From: Streptomyces albidus (ex Kaewkla and Franco 2022)
GTDB taxonomy: Bacteria > Actinomycetota > Actinomycetes > Streptomycetales > Streptomycetaceae
DNA length: 36,746 nucleotides
Assembly (NCBI RefSeq): GCF_013870515.1
Contig: NZ_JACBXA010000035.1
Location: 1 to 36,746 of the forward strand
Direction: 5' to 3'
Shown: positions 30,519 through 36,746 of the stretch, in pieces
How the letters are laid out: every line of letters starts with the position of its first letter
Position numbering within the stretch: the first letter of the stretch is position 1
Notes under the pieces: model-generated
The model's input: only the letters and a program-made list of their open reading frames with translations
What the model was told of the DNA's origin: nothing
The model's database searches: none
Program-made: the position numbers and the translations under genes

Positions 30519-33302
30519 TCAGTCACGCCCCTTCGCTCCGTCTCCACGCCCCTCCAGCAGCCCGGCCGTCCCGATGTGCCTCACCGCCGTCGCGGACGTG
30601 CCCCGAAGAGAGGTGAACACCGAGCTCAGGCGGCCCCGTTGCGCCCCGAACCAGTTCGCGCCGTGCTCGTAGAGCCGCTGCCCTTGATGGGTGACCCGCA
30701 GGATTCCACCCACCGAGCCGAAGACGGGGGCGATCACACGCCAGCGGCCTCCGACTCCGGCTCGCACGGCATTGGCGGCAACCGCCGCGCCACGCGTGAC
30801 CGTCAGTCTCATCGGCGGCGTGTGCATCTCGCCGTCGAAGGTCTCCCGGGAGACCTGGCACGCGTGGAGGAGGCGCTGCGCCGTGGCCAGCACCGCAGCG
30901 GGATCCCGGGGCGCGGGGTCCGCTGCCCCCTGCATGTCGAGAAAGGTCTCCAGCTCCTCGCCGGAGGCGTGATCGCGGTCCCTGTCCTGCACGGCCTGCC
31001 TCGCGACGAAGCACAGCTCCTCGAGGGCGATGCGCGCCTGCAGCCCCTTGGCCACCCACCGGGAGGCCTTGAGCGTCGCTGGGGGAGGCGTCGAGTTCGA
31101 GGCGACGCCTTCCAGTTCGTCCGCCACCTCAGCGGGGACGGGTTCGCCGACGATCTCCTGCAGGCCCGCGGTGAGGTGTTCCAGAAATGCCGCCCGCTCC
31201 TTCTCACCCGAAGGGGCGAGCTGTGCCAGACGCCTGGGGGAGAGCAGGAGGTGGACGAGCCAGCCCGCACCGTCGAGACGTCCCCACATCCAGTCGTTCG
31301 CGCGCCACGAACTCTTGTAGAAGGCCCCGAAGTTGTGGACCTGGCGGCCGGTGAGCTTCTCGCTCGGCAGGCTGCGCGGATCGAGGTCGGTGCGCGTCTC
31401 GGCGCTCATCTGGACGAGTTCGACGATCTGCCGGGCCGCCGGCTCCTGCGGATACATGACCTGCTGCGCGGCCTGGAGATCGAACAGACGCCGGGCCACG
31501 TGCCTCACCGCGGCGTCCCTCGGTGTGCCTTCCGGTTCCGGACCGCTCAAGTGGGTCAGGACCGCTTCGAGAGGATCTCCGTCGTCGGAGGAGAGCAGGT
31601 TCCGCAACAGTTCGCGGGCCTCCACCACCACTGTCGCGAGCTGCTCCCAGGCGGTGCTGAGTCCGGTGCGGGCGGAGGCGGCGGGCACGAGGGAGCGAAC
31701 GGCCTGCTGCCACGCGTCGCTGCCGGTCAGCCTGGCGACGGTGTCCATGGGCAGCGGCCCGCTGCCGGGAAGCGAGGCGATCAGATCCCGCGACAGACGT
31801 GGCTTCGCCGGCACGGACGCCGCGTGGCCCGCCGCCGCATGTGCCTGCTCCACGAAGCCGCCCAGGGCCACACGAGCGGTCGGATCGGAGCGGGTGGCCT
31901 CGAAGCCGCCGCGGAGCAGTCTCAGCACCGTCGCCTTGGCTCCGTCGAACGCCGGCCGGCCGAAGCGGGCCAACTCGCCGAAGAGTGCGCCGTCCCCGGC
32001 GGGCGAAGCCGGCAGTTCCTCCTTGATCAGCGATGCCGCCGCCTCGGTGAGGTCCTCGTGATCCGTGCCGAATCCGGCGGGCCTGCCGTCCGCAGCTCTG
32101 CGACCGGTCGCGACAAGCTGCCGCAGTGTCTCGTTCGCTGCTGTACGGGCCAGCCCACAAGCATGAAGGTCGCGGTATTCGGTGAGCAGGCCGCCCGCAC
32201 CCAGGTCGCCCCGCGCCCCGGCCAGCGCGGCCAGGCGGCTCTCGGAGTTCTCCCGGGAGCGGGCCTGGGCGTTGTGGGCGAGTACGGCCTTCAGCTCGGA
32301 GGTGATGCTCTGTGACCGCACGGCGGCCACATCGGCGAGCAGAGCCGCTCCCAGGGCCGGGACGTCCTCCTGCAGGCGGACGGGAGTCTCCTCGGCCTTG
32401 CCGGGGAAGGGCACGACGTACGCGAGGACCCTGCGCACCTCGCTGCTCGCTCCGCGCTCGAAGACGGCCTCCAGCGCCGGACCCAGCGGACGGTTCGCCA
32501 ACAGACCGCCGTCCGCGCAGAACTGGGTTCTCAGACCGGGGCCCACATGGGGAGCCATGTCCGGGTGCCCGTCCGTGCCGGGCTCGCCGACCGGAACGAA
32601 CGCCGGCTCGAAGGCCCCTGGGAAGGAGGCGCTGCTGCGCGCGGCGAGCGCGAGTGCGTCCACGACGCCGGGGGAGTCCAGCTGCTCGGCGGTGAAGGAG
32701 AACAGGCCCCGATGAGCGGTGTCGTGGATCGCGGTGCCGTAGTCGTCCGTGAAGGTGATCTCCTCGCCGTCGAGGAGGGTGGTCGTGATGAACACACGGG
32801 TGGGGTCCTCGTCCGCCCCGATGCGCGGTTCGGCGTCCCCGACGAGTTCGGCGAGTGCCTCCCGGAGTCCGTCGAGCAGGACGTCGTCGCCCAGGAGCAG
32901 TGACGGCGGTGCCGACTCCGACGGGTCACGCAGCAGCAGGTCGAGAGCGCCCTGTTCGAGCCAGAGGTCACGCAGCATCCCGAGATCCCGGTGCCGTACG
33001 TTCGCCGCCCCCAGGAGTGCGGCGTTGATGCCGCCGGCACTCGTGCCGGACAGCACGTCGATGCTGAAGTCCAGTTCCAGCAGGTCGAGCAGCTTCCCGT
33101 ACTTCTCCCTCACCTGCTTGTCCGCCGCGGCTTCCGGCGCCGCGAACACCTCCGGCCGGCTCGCCGCAGCGAGGAGGTTCATCTCCCGTGCGACGCCGCC
33201 CATCCACACCGACAGGCTGACCCCGCCTGTGAATGTCGCGGCCACCCTCACTTCCGCTCTCGCCCTGCCCCCGCGGGCCCTCGCTTCATCCGTCGCATCC
33301 AT
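30519..33302 (-). CDS. Large patatin-like phospholipase (DUF3376-type)
   Basis: This 927-residue protein has an N-terminal patatin domain (about 18-300): a glycine-rich oxyanion region TFTGGVSLSVWMGGVARE, the nucleophile elbow GTSAGG with Ser88, and the catalytic aspartate Asp264 in ADGG. These define a Ser-Asp dyad lipid acyl hydrolase. The remaining 600 residues are of the DUF3376 type, largely helical by composition, with a mildly hydrophobic patch near 850-880 (VIAPVFGSVGGIL). The ATG at 33302 is chosen because the patatin fold begins soon after; an upstream start would add 17 residues. It is divergent from the unknown gene at 33575. The lipid target is not known. Confidence 0.86.
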   Translation of the reverse strand: MDATDEARARGGRARAEVRVAATFTGGVSLSVWMGGVAREMNLLAAASRPEVFAAPEAAADKQVREKYGKLLDLLELDFSIDVLSGTSAGGINAALLGAANVRHRDLGMLRDLWLEQGALDLLLRDPSESAPPSLLLGDDVLLDGLREALAELVGDAEPRIGADEDPTRVFITTTLLDGEEITFTDDYGTAIHDTAHRGLFSFTAEQLDSPGVVDALALAARSSASFPGAFEPAFVPVGEPGTDGHPDMAPHVGPGLRTQFCADGGLLANRPLGPALEAVFERGASSEVRRVLAYVVPFPGKAEETPVRLQEDVPALGAALLADVAAVRSQSITSELKAVLAHNAQARSRENSESRLAALAGARGDLGAGGLLTEYRDLHACGLARTAANETLRQLVATGRRAADGRPAGFGTDHEDLTEAAASLIKEELPASPAGDGALFGELARFGRPAFDGAKATVLRLLRGGFEATRSDPTARVALGGFVEQAHAAAGHAASVPAKPRLSRDLIASLPGSGPLPMDTVARLTGSDAWQQAVRSLVPAASARTGLSTAWEQLATVVVEARELLRNLLSSDDGDPLEAVLTHLSGPEPEGTPRDAAVRHVARRLFDLQAAQQVMYPQEPAARQIVELVQMSAETRTDLDPRSLPSEKLTGRQVHNFGAFYKSSWRANDWMWGRLDGAGWLVHLLLSPRRLAQLAPSGEKERAAFLEHLTAGLQEIVGEPVPAEVADELEGVASNSTPPPATLKASRWVAKGLQARIALEELCFVARQAVQDRDRDHASGEELETFLDMQGAADPAPRDPAAVLATAQRLLHACQVSRETFDGEMHTPPMRLTVTRGAAVAANAVRAGVGGRWRVIAPVFGSVGGILRVTHQGQRLYEHGANWFGAQRGRLSSVFTSLRGTSATAVRHIGTAGLLEGRGDGAKGRD

Positions 33303-33452
33303 GCGCCCATGGGACCGCCGGACGGAGCCGAGCCGCCCGCTCGGCACGCGCAACGCGGCAAGGTTCCGTCAATTGCCCCACGTCCCGGAGGTGCGGTCCG
33401 CCGAGCGGGCTCTCCCGGCGCCCCGACGGCCGAACTGGCGCTTCCCGAACCG

Positions 33453-33489
33453 TTGTTGCGTGCTCGACCGTTCAATAGAATGGTGAACG
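33453..33489 (+). promoter_or_regulatory. Promoter with overlapping inverted repeat
   Basis: TTGTTG (33453-33458), a 17-nt spacer and TAGAAT (33476-33481) form a good promoter for the gene at 33575. CGTTCA (33469-33474) and TGAACG (33484-33489) flank the -10 box as an inverted repeat with 9-nt spacing, a plausible operator. The ligand is unknown. Confidence 0.55.
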
Positions 33490-33574
33490 ATCGTGGTGAG
33501 AACGCCGTGTCCGAAAGGGGCGGCCTCCTTCTCCCGTCGTACGGCACCGATTCAGCAGCTCACTAGGAGAGCTC

Positions 33575-34084
33575 ATGCCGTTAGCGGTGGTCTCGCTCAT
33601 CTGGGACGCGGGAAAGTCCTCCGGTCCGCAGGACGTGAAGTACGACGAGGACGGCTACCACCTCGTCCGCTTCCCCTACGACGGGGAGTCCTACGACCCC
33701 TGGAAGATGCACGACCCGGCCAACGGCGGCGGTGATCCGGAGGATTTCCCCCACCCCCGCTCGGGGCTCATCCTTCCCAGCCATGAGGGCTGGGGCGTCG
33801 TCTCCGCGATGGTCCACTGGGCGAAGGACGGCGACCCCCACGAGTACCGCGCCCGCTTCGTGCGCGACCCACTCGGTGACGGCTACGACTCGACGGCGAC
33901 GACCGACGCGGCTGAGACGGGCGGCGGCCAGTACAAGTCCTACATGTGGCAGTTCTTCGTCCACCGCGACGTACCCGTCGGTCTGAAGATCTCCGCCCGC
34001 GGCAAGGACGACGCCAAGATCGCCACACCCATCGTGCACGCCCAGCTCAAGCTCGCCATCCACACGGACGTGATCAAGCCGTAG
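33575..34084 (+). CDS. Protein of unknown function, 169 residues
   Basis: I do not recognise this family. The sequence starts MPLAVVSLIWDAGKSSGPQD and is hydrophilic, with many Asp, Gly, His and Tyr residues (YDEDGYHLVRFPYDGE, WKMHDPANGGGD). The second half alternates hydrophobic and charged residues, consistent with a beta-rich soluble domain (YMWQFFVHRDVPVGLKISA). There is no signal peptide and no membrane segment. AGGAG stands 6 nt before the ATG, and a clear promoter lies upstream, so it is a real gene. It is divergent from the patatin-like gene, which might point to a shared role, but this is only position. Confidence 0.85.
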   Translation: MPLAVVSLIWDAGKSSGPQDVKYDEDGYHLVRFPYDGESYDPWKMHDPANGGGDPEDFPHPRSGLILPSHEGWGVVSAMVHWAKDGDPHEYRARFVRDPLGDGYDSTATTDAAETGGGQYKSYMWQFFVHRDVPVGLKISARGKDDAKIATPIVHAQLKLAIHTDVIKP

Positions 34085-34207
34085 AGCTCGGCGCGGACGG
34101 GAGGCCGGGCGGGGGCACCGGTCAGCGTGCGGACGGCAACAGCCCGGGCAGGCGGATCTCGCGCCGGGTGACGGCGTCGCCGGACCGTGCCTTACTGCCC
34201 CGGCCGT

Positions 34208-34903
34208 TCAGCCGGCCAGCGCCAGGACCGGCCGCAGACCGTCCGGGCGTTCGCCGGGCGGGAGATGACGCACCAGATGGACGGCACAGCCGATCTCTGC
34301 GGCACCCGAGTCGGCCCGCTCCTCGTCACCGACCATCAGTACGTCCTGCGGCGCCAGGCCCAGGGCCGCGCAGCCGGCCAGGAAGAGCCGGGGGTCGGGC
34401 TTCTGGACGCCGTGTTCGTAGGAGAGCACGTAGTCCCGCACGTACGGCGCGAGCCCGTGCTCACGGAAGACGGGCCGCAGGTCCCAGCCGATGTTGCTGA
34501 CCACGGCGACCGGCACTCCCCGCTGCGCGAGCGTGCTCAGCACCTCGGCGGTGTCGGGGTAGGGCTGCCAGGCGTCGGGCTTCCTGGAGCGCTCGTACAG
34601 CGCGTCGTAGAGGTCCGAATGAGGCAGCGGGACCTGCCGTGCGAGCCCCGTGAAGGCGGCGCGGTGCTTGGCGGCGTCCTCGTCCCGTTGCTCCCACAGC
34701 AGCCGCAGCTCCTGCGGTACTGACTGCGGGGACGCCCCGCCCGGCTGCGCCCCCGCCGACTCCAGCCGGTGGGCCAGGGCGGCACTCTCCTCCGCCGGTA
34801 CGGCGATCCCGGTCTCCGCCATCGCCGCGCGCAGCCACCGCAGCGTCGGCTCCACGCGCAGCAGCGTTCCGGAGAAGTCGAAGAGCACACCCTTGGCCGT
34901 CAT
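34208..34903 (-). CDS. HAD-superfamily hydrolase with DxS motif
   Basis: This 231-residue protein has the HAD fold: FDFSGTLL (7-15), VAVVSNIGWDLRPVF, KPDPRLFLAGC and VLMVGDEERAD. In motif I the second aspartate used by phosphatases as acid/base is Ser11 (Asp9-Phe-Ser). Phosphonatases and dehalogenases also lack that Asp, so the reaction may not be simple phosphate ester hydrolysis. The ATG at 34903 overlaps the stop of the PAP2 gene (ATGA), so both are probably translated together. The 123 nt between its stop and the unknown gene hold only a weak, long-loop inverted repeat. Confidence 0.85.
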   Translation of the reverse strand: MTAKGVLFDFSGTLLRVEPTLRWLRAAMAETGIAVPAEESAALAHRLESAGAQPGGASPQSVPQELRLLWEQRDEDAAKHRAAFTGLARQVPLPHSDLYDALYERSRKPDAWQPYPDTAEVLSTLAQRGVPVAVVSNIGWDLRPVFREHGLAPYVRDYVLSYEHGVQKPDPRLFLAGCAALGLAPQDVLMVGDEERADSGAAEIGCAVHLVRHLPPGERPDGLRPVLALAG

Positions 34904-35634
34904 ACGTCCTCCCTTGCCGTGTCCCCGGTGTTGGTACGGCGCGCCGGCCAAGTCCCTCTGTTCACCGCCGTGTTCCACAGGCCGACGGCCATCGCCGCCA
35001 GTGACACCCCCAGCAGTGCCCCCACGATCGTGTCGGACAGCCAGTGCACGCCGAGCACGATCCGCGTCAGGCACACGCCGGGGACCGACAGGACGGCGAG
35101 GACAAGCACCGTTCCCTTCACGGGAGTTGCGGCCCCCGAGCGCAGGACCAGCCAGGCGACCAGGGTGCAGGTGACCGCGGCCGTCATCGCATGGCCCGAG
35201 GGCATCGCTGCGAAGTGCGCCGAGTCGACCGGCTGATGCCACTCGGGACGTTCGCGGTCGATCAGAACCTTCAGCCCCTGCTGAACTCCCGTGCACACGG
35301 CGGAAGTCGCCACGCACCACAGGGCGAGCAGGCCGTCGCCGCGCAGCCACAGCCACACGGCGGCCGCCGCGATCACGAGCCGCATGGTCACCGTGTCCCA
35401 TACCCAGTCGGACAGAACGCGGTTGACCTCGGTCCAGTCCGGGTGAGCGAGGGCCCCCGCGTGCGTCCAGTCGGCCAAGGCCCGGTCCGCATCCAGCAGC
35501 GGGTGCCAGTTGAGAGCGACCATGACGACGAGGGCGAAGGCGGCGACGCTCAGACCCAGCGCCGTCCACAGCCATGGCGCGGCGGGCACGGGGGAGTTCG
35601 TCGACGCGGAGTGAGCGTGGGGCTTTCCGTACAT
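34900..35634 (-). CDS. PAP2-family membrane phosphatase
   Basis: This 244-residue integral membrane protein has about six hydrophobic segments and the three phosphatase motifs of the PAP2 / vanadium haloperoxidase family: KVLIDRERP (122-130), PSGH (145-148) and RIVLGVHWLSD with Arg191, His197 and Asp201. Such enzymes remove phosphate from lipids such as phosphatidic acid or undecaprenyl pyrophosphate at the outer face of the membrane. The ATG at 35634 begins MYGKPHAHSAS. It is coupled to the downstream HAD gene by a 4-nt overlap. The M56 peptidase gene ends 33 nt upstream in the same direction. Confidence 0.92.
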   Translation of the reverse strand: MYGKPHAHSASTNSPVPAAPWLWTALGLSVAAFALVVMVALNWHPLLDADRALADWTHAGALAHPDWTEVNRVLSDWVWDTVTMRLVIAAAAVWLWLRGDGLLALWCVATSAVCTGVQQGLKVLIDRERPEWHQPVDSAHFAAMPSGHAMTAAVTCTLVAWLVLRSGAATPVKGTVLVLAVLSVPGVCLTRIVLGVHWLSDTIVGALLGVSLAAMAVGLWNTAVNRGTWPARRTNTGDTAREDV

Positions 35635-35667
35635 GGGTCGATCTTCACCCGGGGGAGACGTCGGCGG

Positions 35668-36606
35668 CTATCGAAGCGCGGAGAGTCCGGGGACGAAAGC
35701 CACCAGCAGGGGCACGGCGGGGACCAGCGCGGCGAGCGCTGTCATACGCAGACGGCGGCTCACCGGCAGCCTAGGTGTGCCGGTCAGCAGCCGGTGCACC
35801 CGGTGCGGCACCTGGGCGAGAGGGGTGGGACAGGGGCCGAACACCCCGCTGTCCTCGTTGAGTTCCACCAGCGCGAGGGCGATGGTCAGCCTGCCGAAGC
35901 GCCGCGAGGCCGTGTCGTCGGCCGCCATCTCGATGAGCGTGTGCACCTGGTCGCGGAACGCGGCGAAGACCGGAACGCGCGGGAAGCCCGTCGCCAGCGC
36001 CGAGGAGCAGTGCAGCAGCCAGTCGTGCCGGGCACGTGCGTGACCCTGCTCGTGCTCCAGGATCGCGTCCAGCTGCCGCCCACGCAGCCTGCGCAGCGCG
36101 GCAGTCGTGACGACCAGCCGGGGTGCGCTGCCGGGCATCCACCACGCGTCGGGCTTCCTGCCCTCCAGCACGACCAGCCGCTCACCCTCGTGGGGTTCCT
36201 CACCGGGCAGCCGCGGAGCTCGCAGGCGCAGTTCGTCCCGGCGGCGCTGCCGGCGTGCGCGTGCCTCGTGGACCTCGCGCAGCAGCATGGCGCCCGTCCA
36301 CGCGCCGCCGCAGGCCAGCAGGACGGCGAGTGATCCGGCCCACGGGCCGTACGACCCGAAGCCGTACGCCTCCTCGACGCCGTTCGGTGCCGGTGCGAAG
36401 ACCTGCCCCCGTACGACCTGCCATGAGGCGGCGGCCGAGAGTGCCATGGCGAGCGTGCAGCACAGCAGCACGGCGGCTACCACGCACTGCCACACCCACA
36501 GCCCGAGAACCGGTTCGCGTTCCGGCCATGACGAGCGAGCCAGTACGCGGGGTGCCACAGCGGCGGCCAGTCCGGCCAGGACGAGCAGTGCCAGCGCGAC
36601 CATCAT
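35668..36606 (-). CDS. M56-family membrane zinc metallopeptidase
   Basis: This 312-residue membrane protein has the zinc motif HEQGH (185-189) within LDAILEHEQGHARARHDWL, and a later acidic patch EMAADDTASRRFG that can supply the third ligand. Three or so hydrophobic segments precede the peptidase domain and one follows it. The family includes BlaR1/MecR1-like sensors; many actinobacterial members pair with a BlaI-type repressor gene, which is not seen here (it could lie right of the window). ATGATG at 36606 gives two possible starts. It probably cleaves a membrane or regulatory protein; the target is unknown. Confidence 0.87.
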   Translation of the reverse strand: MMVALALLVLAGLAAAVAPRVLARSSWPEREPVLGLWVWQCVVAAVLLCCTLAMALSAAASWQVVRGQVFAPAPNGVEEAYGFGSYGPWAGSLAVLLACGGAWTGAMLLREVHEARARRQRRRDELRLRAPRLPGEEPHEGERLVVLEGRKPDAWWMPGSAPRLVVTTAALRRLRGRQLDAILEHEQGHARARHDWLLHCSSALATGFPRVPVFAAFRDQVHTLIEMAADDTASRRFGRLTIALALVELNEDSGVFGPCPTPLAQVPHRVHRLLTGTPRLPVSRRLRMTALAALVPAVPLLVAFVPGLSALR

Positions 36607-36672
36607 GGGCCCCACACTATGAGCCGCCCGCCGCAGGACGGTACGTCCGCCCATGAAGAAGTGACGGATGCC

Positions 36673-36746
36673 TCACAGCATCAGCAGCATCGGGAACCGG
36701 TCGCCGGGCTCCAGACCGTCAACTCTGATGAGTTCGCGTACCTGCT
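36673..36746 (-). CDS. 3' end of an unidentified leftward gene
   Basis: The last codons before the TGA at 36673-36675 read QVRELIRVDGLEPGDRFPML and then LML. Third positions are mostly G or C and the frame is open to the window edge, so it is likely the tail of a real gene. Too little is present to name a family. It lies 66 nt upstream of the M56 peptidase gene, in the same direction. Confidence 0.5.
   Translation of the reverse strand, partial: QVRELIRVDGLEPGDRFPMLLML

Noticed and set aside
33575..34084. Phage tail or toxin component
   Set aside because: No neighbouring phage structural, integrase or immunity gene and no recognisable motif; left as unknown.

Overview
The window reads as chromosomal DNA of a Streptomyces-type actinomycete. 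Base composition is very GC-rich, coding frames show strong G/C at third codon positions, starts are often GTG (one TTG), neighbouring genes often overlap by 4 nt (ATGA/GTGA), and the gene families are typical of that group. No rRNA, tRNA, transposase, integrase or CRISPR array was seen.

Region 1 (1-11502) is an L-rhamnose locus. Leftward lie L-rhamnose isomerase (rhaI) and a bifunctional aldolase/dehydrogenase cut by the window edge. Rightward lies one long operon: a fused sugar ABC ATPase, two permeases, a lipoprotein binding protein, L-rhamnose mutarotase, an L-arabinose/L-fucose isomerase-like enzyme and two LacI-type repressors in tandem. The divergent promoter region (2448-2738) carries two promoters, each with a LacI-like operator at about +10 to +21. 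The two repressors are mosaic duplicates: DNA-binding and C-terminal parts are identical in protein, while a central segment of about 70 residues differs.

Region 2 (11503-14200) holds a terminator-like repeat, a candidate 19-residue hydrophobic peptide gene, a flavoprotein oxidoreductase, a YjbQ-family gene and an IclR regulator.

Region 3 (14353-23270) is a nine-gene, tightly packed operon: CitE-like lyase, CaiB-type CoA-transferase, MaoC hydratase, acyl-CoA dehydrogenase, LLM flavin enzyme, TRAP transporter DctP-DctQ-DctM and an MmgE/PrpD protein. A perfect palindrome lies just before the first gene and the IclR gene is divergent to it. The set closely resembles the itaconate degradation locus known from Pseudomonas, so I infer uptake and CoA-dependent cleavage of itaconate or a related branched C5 dicarboxylate. 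This is the most interesting system in the window.

Region 4 (23203-29351) holds a HAD phosphatase that overlaps the operon's end convergently, a lactonase-family propeller protein, a chelatase-like protein lacking the family's histidines, a BadF/NAGK-type kinase coupled to uracil-DNA glycosylase, and an Asp-box propeller protein.

Region 5 (29505-36746) holds a TetR regulator with a candidate operator, a perfect 15-bp inverted repeat, a large patatin-like protein divergent from an unrecognised 169-residue protein, a HAD protein coupled to a PAP2 phosphatase, an M56 metallopeptidase, and the 3' tail of an unidentified gene at the right edge.
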